Below are positions 12,258-23,207 of a stretch of DNA of 64,000 nt, piece after piece. The translations under genes were made by a program, and so were the position numbers. The notes beneath the pieces were generated by a model that worked only from the letters and a program-made list of their open reading frames with translations, was not told where the DNA came from and did no database searches. Origin of the DNA: Rutidosis leptorrhynchoides. Lineage: Eukaryota; Streptophyta; Magnoliopsida; Asterales; Asteraceae. The stretch spans positions 102,371,501-102,435,500 of the forward strand of contig NC_092334.1 of the NCBI RefSeq assembly GCF_046630445.1. The letters are read 5' to 3'. The stretch's first letter is position 1; each line of letters begins with the position of its first letter.

Positions 12258-13341
12258 ATTATTTTATCAAATAAATATTAAATGCATAAAAACATAATTG
12301 ATACATAATTATATTAGTATTACATAAAATCTTGGAATAAACATATTAACATTATTTATATAAATATTACATATAACAAATTATTGATTACTTATATACA
12401 TATATTAATATAACTATATGATTAAATATTAATTTTTATTATATACAAAATAAATATATATAACATATAATTTAAGATATAAACAAAATATATATTGAGA
12501 TTTAGTAAAAATTCTATATAAACTACAAACAATAAATATATAAATATTATATAATTAATAGGTGAAATTATTTGATTATAATTATATGTGTTAATATATA
12601 TACTTGATATAGGTTCGTGAATTCGAGGCCAACCCTGCATTATTCAGTTTCGTCGTATGCATATTTTTACTACAAAATATCGTATCGTGAGTTTCATTTG
12701 CTCCCTTTTTAAATGCTTTTGAAATATATATTTTTGGGACTGAGAATACATGCGCTGCTTTTATAAATGTTTTACGAAATAGACACAAGTAATCAAAATT
12801 ACATTCTATGGTTGGATTATCGAAATCGAATATCACCCTTCAAGTCTGGTAACCTAAGAATTAGGGAAATGGCCCCTAATTGACGCGAATCCTAAAGATA
12901 GATCTATTGGGCCTAACAACCCCCACTCATGTCTATGGATGACTTTAGTACTTCGAGATTATTATTATACAGACGACGATGTCTGTGGGGATATTCTATG
13001 CATTATGGTTAATGTCGGTTACCAGGTGTTCAATCTATATGAATGATTTTTATGCAGATGGCTATATGCATGCATGATGTTTATGAGAAATGAAAATATG
13101 AAATCTTGTGGTCTATTAAAATGATGAAAATGAATATTTATGATAAACTAATGAACTCACCAACCATTTGGTTGACACTTTAAAGCATGTTTATTCTCAG
13201 GTATGAAAGAAATCTTCCGTTGTGCATTTGCTCATTTTAGAGATATTACTTGGAGTCGTTCATGGCATATTTAGGACAGCACCTTACAATGGGACCAAAT
13301 GTTGATGACTTTATCCAGATGGATTAGGACGGGTCACTACA
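8530..13341 (+). mobile_element. 4.8-kb gypsy solo LTR, TSD TAGAT
   Basis: It starts TGTGACAACCCGG and ends GGACGGGTCACTACA. It is flanked by the direct repeat TAGAT (8525-8529 and 13342-13346), and integrase-coding sequence continues on both sides. The 5' end is homologous to the LTR starts of elements A and B (ACACGATAAGCAAAGTCTG). The 3' part (about 12690-13200) carries the leader block shared by all large LTRs here. In between are a duplicated 31-bp segment (9316-9346 and 9385-9415), a CA/CT-rich stretch (9840-11200) and a long TTA microsatellite. There is no interior or second LTR, so it is a solo LTR left by LTR-LTR recombination. Confidence 0.88.
11637..12255 (+). repeat. (TTA)n / ATT-rich microsatellite tract
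   Basis: About 600 bp, almost all ATT or TTA triplets, interrupted by near-duplicate blocks with ATCATTATTAGTA. It lies upstream of the conserved leader block of the solo LTR, where the LTRs of element A carry their own TAA/TTA tracts. Apparent long reading frames here are runs of Ile or Asn and are not genes. Confidence 0.9.
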
Positions 13342-13480
13342 TAGATGAAAAGCTAAGGTATGCGGAAAAGCCGATAAGGATTTTGGATCAAAAGGTCAAG
13401 CAATTAAGAAACAAAACGGTGATTTTGTTAAAGGTTCAATGGGAGTTTAAGAAGGGTTCTAATCATAGTGGGAGCACCAA
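13342..13480 (+). pseudogene. gypsy chromodomain tail (second element, right part)
   Basis: Starts with the second copy of the TAGAT target duplication and encodes a chromodomain-like tail (EKLRYAEKPIRILDQKVKQL, LLKVQWEFKKGS). It belongs to the same element as 8167-8529. A fossil fragment. Confidence 0.75.
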
Positions 13481-15150
13481 TTTCACCATCACCATCCTTC
13501 TCTACTCAATTTCAAGAAATTGTTTTTTTTTTTTTTTTTTCAAGAAATTGGAGGTGAGTCTAGTTTACTTCAAGCTTGATGTATGATGTGTTTAAATTAG
13601 TTACCAGAACATGATTTTGAGTTTAAGATATGTTGTATATTGGTGAAATTCGGATTTAATAATATAGGTATTTGTAAAAGTCAATTTTGTAAGATTTTGG
13701 GTGGTGGAGTGTTGATTAAATGAAGGTTTTTGATATATATGGACATAAGAACGAATTTCTAATGTAGTTAGGGTTAATTTGCAAGTGAGTTAGTGTTAAG
13801 AATTAAAAAGGATGAAGAAAGTGTTCTTCATGAATGAAAGATAGTTGAATTAAGTTAGTGCATACCAAGTGTTTGTATAAATGCCTAATGGAAAGTAAGA
13901 ACATGAGAATTTGGTTCAAGTAGTTAAATTGAATGTATGAACTATTTGTATGTATTGAGAAAAAGGTTTAAGTTAAAATTGGGTGAATTCAAGTAAATGT
14001 ATGTATGTTAATAAAGTTCAAGTGTTAATGAGATTAACATTGATTCTAGGTGCTAATCAAAGTGAGGAACTCAGAAGTGTTAAAAGTCTGGACCAAAGCC
14101 AAGGTGAGTTGTATAGGGGTAATTTGGGCGGGTATGATGCGTTCATGAGTTTTCGGATTGCATCCGTGCAAGAGGTCACTCGTGACACAAGGGAATGAAC
14201 GTTTACTTTTTATACATGATTATGCATAGGTAATGTTAATGATGCAAGTAACTACTAGTTCGTTATTTGTAAGATGAATGATGCAAGGGTGTGAGTTGAT
14301 CGCACACTTGTAAGAATGATGAAAGTATGAGACCTTGGTCAAAATACTTATAAGGTCAATGATGCGATGACGAAACTTATGTTGCGTCTTCGTAAGAAAT
14401 GTAATGAATGTAAGTTATGATCCGGATCCGGTTATAAGTAAGATACCCTATGCTTTATAATGTTTGATGTTATTAATGGCCTATTTACTCGCTATACACT
14501 CACTAAGCGTTTGCTTACCCCATTTTATGTTGAATTTATTTTGTAGGACCTCAAAATCATCGAGAAGGTAAGGAACCGGCTTAAGGATATTGGAGCGTTT
14601 GGTAATTAGTAAGTGGTATGCAAGTCCCATTTAACTATGCTTTTGATAACCGCTTGTTGGACGCCAAAACGTGATTGTTAATGTTGTTGTAATTATGGTT
14701 AAAGGATGAACACTCACTTTTGAAAATTGTGGTGTATGAATTTGTATAATGTTTTGGATTTGAAGGAATGATTAACGTTATAAATGTATGAAATGGATTT
14801 ATGGTATGAAAATGTCTTGTACGAGTTTAAGAAGTGTCCAGATTTTTTTTTTTTTAAAAAGATGTCAAATTGGATTCCTTGAATTGGGTCAAAGTAATTT
14901 TAAAGGGTTTCTGATTTCAGTTTACCCTTATTTTCACAAGTGTGCAAGAATTTGCATATTTGTGCAGATTAGTACATTTCGTGCTCAGCTAAAAAAGGGG
15001 GTATCTGATTTCAGTTTACCCTTATTTGCACAAGTGTGCAAGAATTTGCACATTTGTGCAGATTAGTGCATTTCGTGTTCAGATAATTTTTTTTTTATGT
15101 GTTTACAGTTTAAGGGCGTCTCACTTTTTGAGGTTTAAGGGTATAAACGA
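13481..15150 (+). repeat. probable 3' LTR / 3' region of the second gypsy element
   Basis: It follows the chromodomain tail at the place where a 3' LTR belongs and resembles chromovirus LTR style (AAGGTGAGTT..., GGTAATTTGGGCGGGTATGATG, a late TTTAAGGG...GAGACGTTGCAA). I cannot fix either end: no second copy is present in the window and no clean TG...CA boundaries or target duplication were found. It includes a T-run near 13520-13540 and a local 94-bp duplication. Confidence 0.4.
14905..15090 (+). repeat. 94-bp tandem duplication
   Basis: The segment containing CTGATTTCAGTTTACCCTTA and CACAAGTGTGCAAGAATTTG occurs twice, 94 bp apart (14911 and 15005), with few differences. It is a local duplication within the probable LTR. 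Confidence 0.85.
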
Positions 15151-15603
15151 GACGTTGCAACCTCTATAGATTTTACAGATTTTTGTCCAAAACCAACCAA
15201 GAGTCTTCATCAAATCCCTCTTTTATCAGCAACCATAGTCTCTTGTTGAACTTTCTATTGAAACCATCTGATCCCAACGATTTTGAGCTCCTACAAACAT
15301 TGATCTCTTCCAAGCCTCATACAAGGTGAATGAAGATTCAAGTTCAGTATCCTCCTCATCTAATAATTTGTTAGCTGAGGAGCTTCTAGAGACTGTTGAG
15401 TGATCTTTGATCTTTGAAATATTTTTTGAGTAGTATTTTAGAATCTCTTCTTATAAAGCAATCAAATCTTCCTTCCATTTCCCGTTTATGATCAACCCTC
15501 GACCCTCGACTGTTATTCTTGTTGTGTCATCTCTTTGATTATCAAATGAAAATATTATAATATGTATCTTGTAGAGCAATATCTAGCCCATAATTTGTCG
15601 GAA
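15151..15603. other. no recognised feature
   Basis: Unique-looking AT-rich sequence. I see no coding similarity, repeat or RNA gene here. Confidence 0.5.
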
Positions 15604-15967
15604 CTATTCCAGCGAGTCAGATAAAAGTATATCGAACCTGTATGAGGTTTTACCATGAGTAGATTGTATCCATTGAGCAAATATAGGTTCGATTAAGATT
15701 TGCTTCTCTGGAGTACCAAAGGCAAGCATGACATCATTATGAACATAAAGTCCCAAGTTATAAAAACCCAAAAAGAGGCTGACCCAACTTAAATGAGATA
15801 TGATAGTTTCTTTATGTTTCAACATTCTTGCCAATATATTATCCTCATTATGTTCCGAATTGCAATCCCAAATAAAAAAATATAGCTCCATGAGCAAAAG
15901 ATCCGGTCATAATGAATCCTGTGATATATTAATGATGAGTATATAATGTAGCTTGAGTAGTAAAGTC
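15604..15967 (-). pseudogene. psaB: plastid-derived psaB fragment (NUPT)
   Basis: The minus strand encodes about 120 residues from the middle of PsaB, the P700 apoprotein A2 of photosystem I (about 734 residues when whole). Clear matches include [75 protein letters not shown] and [17 protein letters not shown]. An in-frame TAA (15929-15931) replaces the usual Gln after YTHH, and similarity stops after DILLS at the downstream end. Flanks are not plastid-like. This is a nuclear integrant of plastid DNA and cannot make PsaB. Many replacements (for example SAHGKT to STHGKT, GFH to GFY) show that it is not recent. Confidence 0.93.
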
Positions 15968-18567
15968 ATGTTCTATTGTCATTCTGTTATCCATTTTAAT
16001 CTTGCCTTTCCTTTAATCAAACGTGTCTTCACATTGTATTTCTTTATGTTTCTTTCATTCAATCACTAAGCATGCATGTTAACCATTATACTGTTAATTA
16101 CAGTTATATCATACAAGTTACTTTGAGATAATGGTTATAACGCCAGTTTAGAACAAGTAATAGTAATTACTTGTTTTCGTGGCTTTATCATTTTGATTTT
16201 GAACTCGGTACTTTATTTTATTTATGTTAGTATGATATGTGTTAACTCATGTATCTACAACATACTCAAAAGAACTACAATATGGGTTAATGGTAGGTGA
16301 TTGCTTAAGCTGGAAAATATATGACTAATAATTGTGTTGTAATACTGATGACAGTTGAATATAGTTGGAATTCATTGTAAAGTAACACATATACATCCAA
16401 TAATACATCCAATAATCATGGCTGAGGTGGAACACACTGTCCTAATCTTCACAATAAACTAAACATTTTCAACTTAAATGTTTAGTTTAGAACCAAACTA
16501 ATAACATTGAAACTTGTCGCTAAGAAAAGCAAATCAAGGTCCGTTTGGTTGCTTAAGGAGGTAGAAACATGTTAGAAATAGACATCTACAATAAGAGGCG
16601 AATCTTTGTAACGGATGGTGTTAAAGGAAATTCGAGATTTGAATGTATTTTACAAAGTTTCACTTAAATTATACTAAATGAAATTTTTTATATATAAAGT
16701 TTTATATATATTTTTTTTTTTGACAAAAATATTATATAATAGAACAAAGGATCTAGAGGAAAAACATTGAACATGTCATGACAATCTGTTGTGAAAGTAT
16801 TTGACCACAAATGACCAAAACTCATTGACCCTCGCTCTGTTCGTTCTAAACACTATGAACGACGACATTTAAAAACAGAGCTAACATAAAAATTGAAATT
16901 ACAATTGAAATTGCATACAAACAATCCACCAAATGTAAGCCTAAAACATATACATAACCTTGATCCCGTATCCAATCCCGCAGCTTCACTCCTCAAAAAC
17001 CACATACTCAACCCATTCATCGGGCAACCCAATAACACCTAACCCGAAACCTATTTTTCGAAGTCAACAAAATCAACTATGCCGGCAACAACATCAAGCC
17101 CACTAAAGACTCGACGACGGAAAAATTGTAATGAATGAACCAAACGATCAGCAGCCAAACAAAACCCAAAGTAGAATCAAGCAGTAAAGGAACAAGACCA
17201 TTTCCACCAGTTTTCTAAAGACATTACAACCCTCAAACTCCAGCCGCCAACAAGCGGCAACCAGCCACCACCAGTACCACCATAGGCTACCGACTACTAC
17301 TAGCAGCCGACAACAGCTTCATCAGTAATAAACAACCACCGTTTGCCGCCGGCCGCCACTAGTGGCCACCATACAGCCACCAATAGCACAAGCAGCAGCC
17401 ATAACCACTAATGTAGCCACCTACAGCTACCCCGAGATAACCATTAATGATTGTTTAATTATAAAGATAGGATCCCATACACTTTTAAAATTAATGAGTT
17501 TTTGCAAGTAAATAACCATTTAAAGAAAAAAGCTATAAAGTATCACTCAAATTGTGTAAGACTCTTTTGAATTTTATCCTAAAATCGTCACCGTTCACAA
17601 TGCATCTGTTGCTGGATATTACTATAAGTACAAATTGTCTTTCCAAAAATGCCGAAATGATAAATGAAAAAGTGTTGTTAAATGGGGTCAAGGAGTATCT
17701 TCTTTCCAGATGTTCTTAAATAATACCATTAAAGAATGAACATGCATATTATTACTAGAACATGGTCGCCTCTATCAATTTATATTCAATTCAAATGGGT
17801 CCTTACAATGGACATGTCCACAAGTTTTTAAATGATTAAGTATATCAATCAAATGTATGTATATATGGTATATAAAATATATGTTATAACATAATGTATA
17901 CGCATGGACTATGTGAATAGTATTATTTATTTATTTATGAAGTTTGAAACCATAAAAAAGTAGTAATGATATTGGTCTTCATATTCTTTGAGAAAATGTA
18001 CGGGAGAATCTTGCATTTTCTCAAATTCTGCATATGAAGAATTCGACAAGTAATGAGATTTGTAGTTTTTTGAGTTATGAAAGTTTGAGCCTTTAAATCA
18101 ACTAATTTTGAATCCATATGACGGACATATAACAAAAATGATGAAAGCTGGAAAACTTGCGAGTTATCACCGTTTTGATTATATCTCTTTCACATGTACT
18201 CTTATTTAGTCGATTCAATATCCAAACGTTCCTAACTTAACGGGCTACGATTTTCTTTTTTATGGTTACTAGATATTCAAAGCCATTCATCATAAATTTT
18301 TTTAACTTTTATATTATATAGCTAAATTGTTATTAATATCAATGTTTATACAAATTTCATTATTTTTATATAAGTATATTAAGCAGTTGAATTAAAATAT
18401 ATCGAACTTAATTTAAGGTTACATGTTATGTATAGTTACTCACTATTTTTGCTGATAAATACATATACATATGTTTTTTAACAAACTAGAAATTTATATT
18501 TTACCCTAAAATTATTTGATCTTCTGTATAAAATATGATATGTTCTCCTTTTAACAAAAATGTTCAA
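15968..18567. other. unassigned intergenic-looking DNA
   Basis: No convincing gene. The 17200-17430 stretch is rich in GCCACC/ACCACC triplets, but frames are short and I recognise no protein. The rest is AT-rich without a repeat structure visible by eye. Confidence 0.5.
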
Positions 18568-18780
18568 GCTTCGCCACTTGAGATCCTAGTAATTAGGCTT
18601 TGGTTCTTACAAGATGTCTCATGTTCAAATCTTGTAATAGTTAGGGAGGTATTTGAAAACGATAATAGATTAATCCGGTAAGGCTTCAAACACTAGAGTA
18701 AAAATATTCACTATCATGGGTAACTTAGACAAGAAAAACCTCCACCATATAATCATCACTAAGAGTAAAGTGGTTGTGAC
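18568..18780 (+). mobile_element. SINE-like (tRNA-derived) sequence, tentative
   Basis: A segment with a weak A-box-like stretch (CCTAGTAATTAGGCTTTGG) followed at the usual distance by a B-box-like TGTTCAAATC. A second weaker copy of the same head (GTGGTTGTGACTATGGGATC then CTCATGTTCATG) follows near 18770. This is the layout of plant tRNA-derived SINEs. No clean target duplication or A/T tail was found. Confidence 0.3.
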
Positions 18781-18840
18781 TATGGGATCCTTGTACAAAG
18801 TCTCATGTTCATGTGGTGGCTAAAGAAGAGTTGGTAAATG

Positions 18841-19627
18841 TGATGGTTATTTAGGGTTTTAAGAAAAACAATTTTCTCATCATTTAATTATTATCATGTA
18901 CATACATATAATAACAATAACTTTAAGCGGAAGCGTATTAATTATATTAATAATAAATCACCAAAACGGATCCATATGATTTATACGGTTAAATAAATAA
19001 TACATCAAGAGTGTTTAAAGATTATACCTTTCTTGTAGAACCAGATTGAAGGAAGAGAAACTAACAATCAAATGTATGATTGCCGCTAGGGTAGTCCACA
19101 CTACAATTCGAACAACGTCAAGCGGATGTGCTAGTCCCGCCAAGTAATAATAAATAATCACCAGGATTATTTATTTAATTGTAAAGAACATAAAACCTTT
19201 GCTTTAGATTTATTCGTAGGATAAAAAAGTAAAACGAAACAAAGCTCGTAATTATATTTGCCGTCAAAACTCTTGGAAAAATACGTATATGTTTTCCTTG
19301 TGCGTCGAACCAGAAAAGAGACCGAAACTAATGTGTGAGGTTTTTTTTATTATTGTGTAATACACCCCGAAACAATTATAATATTTATATATGTCTCAAG
19401 GTCGGTTTTCGAAAATAGAATATCGATTTAAATTAAGTCTACGTATCCTTTTGGTTTGCAAATAGACTTCTAATTAAAGTCAAAGTTCACATACTATTTT
19501 CCAAATTGATTTGGACGTATTCAACAAGGAAATAATAAATCTTCTAAGATATAATTAAATATTCAAATTATTTAATTATTAATCTATGATTAATATTAAT
19601 AAATAATTAGTTTATTACTTGAGTATA

Positions 19628-19665
<38 letters not shown>

Positions 19666-19762
19666 TATTATTTGACGTCTAGGTGTATATGTGTGTGACC
19701 CCGAAGGCTCAAATGAATTCAGCCATATAGTTATGTGTTGTACCTTGCGCATAAATCCTACA
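18841..19762 (-). repeat. copia 3' LTR
   Basis: 922 bp. On the plus strand it begins TGATGGTTATTTAGGG and ends GCATAAATCCTACA. A TA microsatellite lies at about 19627-19673. Confidence 0.95.
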
Positions 19763-20587
19763 GACTCCCACTTGTGCACTGCACAACACCAAGTAACTAT
19801 ACAAACAATGGTTAGCGTCTAGCAACACGCCATTGTCCCCAAATTCACGTGAGGGTAGCTTCTCAAAACTGCTCATTTTAAGTGTTAATGTCATTTATCC
19901 CTTTGTTTCAGATACTTTAGTTAAACTTGAGACATGGATCATCAGTCATTCTCATTTGTTTAACAATTTAGTTTTCTCGATCTTAGAAATGAATCAGATC
20001 ACCAAACTAATTAAGTATCATCTCAATTACATTTGAGTGCGGCCACACAAATATCTTATTCATTCATCGAGGAGCTTAAAAGTATCTAACTCCAAATAGG
20101 TTGGAGGAACAGATCCTATTTTGCCTACACGTGTCTGTCACGAGCTTCACATTACACCCAATAATGGCTTTTATAACAGCCTTATCCAGGACAGCGTTTA
20201 ACCATATCAAAGTATAATGCTCCACACATCGAAACCGGCGTGCATCTCAAGTCGAAGGACTTATGACATAACCACTTGCGAGTTTCACTATTGACGCCGA
20301 TCCATGCAGTGAAAACTCGAAGGTTGGGTCATTCCAATATTTATCATATGAATACATGTGAGTTTGATAGAAACACATTACACCATATCAAACACCCACA
20401 TTTGTCTTAGTTTGATGTTACTCCCATATCATCAATTGACAATGGAAAATTTAGAATAAGTCATTATTCACGGATTTAAACATGCAAATATAGAACACAG
20501 TAATTATAAATAAAACGATCATAACACATTATATCAATTCATTACAATAAAAACTGCTTTCATGTTCCAATTATCCAAATACTAAAA
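19763..20587 (-). other. copia 3' untranslated region with polypurine tract
   Basis: Lies between the RNase H end and the 3' LTR. The plus-strand CTCCCACTTGTGCAC right after 19762 is the complement of a polypurine tract, the plus-strand primer for reverse transcription. No other feature is seen. Confidence 0.8.
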
Positions 20588-23207
20588 TTACATAAAGCTA
20601 TTAGCTGGTCTAAGCCCAATGTTCCTAGAATGCTCGACATGCTTGGTACAAGACATTGGCTTTGTGAACGGGTCAGCTAGATTGTCTTCAGTTGGAACCC
20701 TTTGAATACGTACGTCACCTCTCTCTATAACTTCACGTATGTAGTGAAATTTTCTAAGGATGTGTTTCGCACCACGTAGAACTCCTGGTTCATTTGTTAT
20801 TACTATAGCACCAGTATTGTCGCAATACATGTCCATGGGATTTTCAATACTGGGAACAACGCCAAGCCCAGATATGAATTTTCTGATCCAAACAGCTTCC
20901 TGAGCAGCTTCAGATGCAGCAATGTATTCTGATTCTGTTGTAGACATCGCTGTAGTGCTCTGCTTCGAGCTTCTCCAATCGACTGCGCCTCCGTTCATAA
21001 TGAAAACATAGCCAGATTGTGAACGACTATCATCTCGATCAGTTTCGAAACTAGCATCAGTGTAACACTTTGTACTTAGTTCTTCGAAACCTCCGTAAAC
21101 TAAGAACATATCTTTAGTGTTTCTCAAATACTTCAATATATTCTTTACAGCAGTCCAGTGACTATCACCTGGATTCCGTTGGTATCGGCTCGTCATATTG
21201 AGAGCGAAAGAAACATCTGGTCTAGTGCACCTCATAGCATACATGATGGATCTAATAGCTGAAGCATATGGAACTCCAGTCATTCACTTCACCTCTGCGG
21301 GTGTAGAGGGGGCTTGAGTCTTACTCAAAACCACGTTTGGTTGCATCGGAAGACTACCTCGCTTGGAAGCATCCATCTTAAAACGCTTTAATATTTTGTC
21401 AACATATGCACTTTGACTTAGACCTATTAACCGCTTAGATCTGTCTCTATAGATCTTGATTCCTAGGATATACGCTGCATCTCCCAGATCTTTCATAGAG
21501 AAACATTTTCCAAGCCAGGACTTAACGTCTTGTAGCGTTGGAATATGATTTCCCATGAGTAATATGTCATCAACATATAAGATCAGAAAGACTTTAACGC
21601 ACCCACTAGCTCTCATGTACACACAGGGTTGGTCAAGGTTTTGTGAGAAATCAAACTCTTTGATTTTCTCATCAAATTTCTTGTTCCAACTCCTTGATGC
21701 TTGCTTCAATCCATAAATGGATTTCTGAAGCTTGCATACTTTATTAGGATACTTAGGATTCACAACCCTTCAGGTTGCACCATATATACGTTCTCGCTAA
21801 GGTGACCATTTAGGAATGCGATTTTAACATCCATTTGCCAAATCTCATAGCATTGTACGCTGCTATAGCTATGAGTATCCTAATAGCTTTAATGTCCGCC
21901 ACTGGAGAAAAGGTCTCTTCATAATCAACCCCGTAGGTTTGAGTATAACCTTTTGCTACCAAACGGGCCTTAAAGGAATGTGCATTTCCGTCCATGTCGA
22001 TCTTCTTCTTGAAGATCCATTTACACCCAACAGGCTTGCAGTTTGGTGGGAGATCAATCAAGCGCCAAACTTGATTATCTTTCATGGACTGCATCTCTAC
22101 ATTCATAGCTTCTTGCCATTTATCAGATTCAGGATCTGACAATGCAGCTTTGTAATTAGCGGGTTCGCCCAGATCCCCTAATTCCAAGTCCTCTGTCGTA
22201 ACCATAAGGTTTAACCTTTCTGGTGGACGAGTGGTTCTACTAGATCTACGAATGAGACAGGCTTTGTCCTGTACCTTGACATTTTCATGTTGCAGTTCAG
22301 TACGAATTTCACTAGTGCCTTCAGAAGGTAATGTATCTTGTTCTTGAATTTCTTCAAGATCTACAGTGCTCCCACTTGCTTCTTGTAAGAGGAGACTCTT
22401 CTCCAAAAACTCAGCATATCTAGCAGTGAAAACCTTGTTTTCTGCTGGATAGTAGAAGTAGTATCCCATCGTTTCCTTTGGGTATCCTATAAAGATACAC
22501 TTGATAGTTCTGGACTCAAGTTTGTTTGGTGTATCACGCTTCACGTGAGCCTCACAACCCCAAACTTTCAAGTAAGATAGATTTGGGACCTTCCCATGCC
22601 ATATTTCATATGGAGTCTTGTTTACCTTCTTGGTTAGAACCATGTTGAGAATGCGTGCAGCAGACTCTAGAGCAAATCCCCAAAAGGATGGTGGTAGAGT
22701 TGTTAGACTCATCATTGATCGAACCATGTCAAGCAAAGTTCGATTTCTCCTTTCTGACACCCCATTATGCTGAGGTGTGTAAGGAGGAGTAAATTGTGAG
22801 ACAATCCCACGATCTCTCAGATGATCTAAAAACTCTTGACTCATATATTCGCCTCCACGGTCGGACCGTAGAACCTTAATGGTCTTTTCGAGTTGATTTT
22901 CTACTTCATTTTGAAATGCTTTGAATGTTTCAAATACTTCATGTTTATGTTTAATCAAGTAAACATAACCATATCTACTGAAATCATCAGTAAAAGTAAC
23001 AAAGTAGGTAGCTCCATCTGTAAACATTGTTCTAAATGGGCCACATACATCAGTATGAATGAGTCCAAGTAGATCACTCGCCCTTTCAACCTGGTGGGTG
23101 AAGGGTTTCTTTGTCATTTTTCCAGATAAACAAGATTCACATATGTCAAACGACTCATTGCCGGTTGACTCAAGAAGCCCATCGTGTTGCAGCTTTGTTA
23201 TGCGTTT
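20588..23207 (-). pseudogene. copia integrase core, RT and RNase H
   Basis: Minus-strand fossil coding region. Integrase core lies at about 22700-23110 (SDRGGEYMSQEFLDHL, TPPYTPQHNGVSERRNRT). Reverse transcriptase runs from about 22080 to about 21300 (GCKWIFKKK, CKLQKSIYGLKQASRSW, LILYVDDILLMG). RNase H is at about 20590-21170 (CYTDASFETD, STTESEYIAASEAAQEAVW, LADPFTKPM). Reading is interrupted a small number of times. The upstream end is cut by the solo LTR at 23208. Confidence 0.92.

Noticed and set aside
11696-12281. Long open frames of Ile/Asn on both strands
   Set aside because: They are translations of the ATT/TTA microsatellite, not genes.
16853-17038. Possible small protein on the minus strand
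   Set aside because: No recognised family, no supporting context and ordinary length for chance.
17201-17460. GCCACC-rich segment as a coding exon
   Set aside because: Triplet-like composition, but frames are short and there is no domain or splice support.
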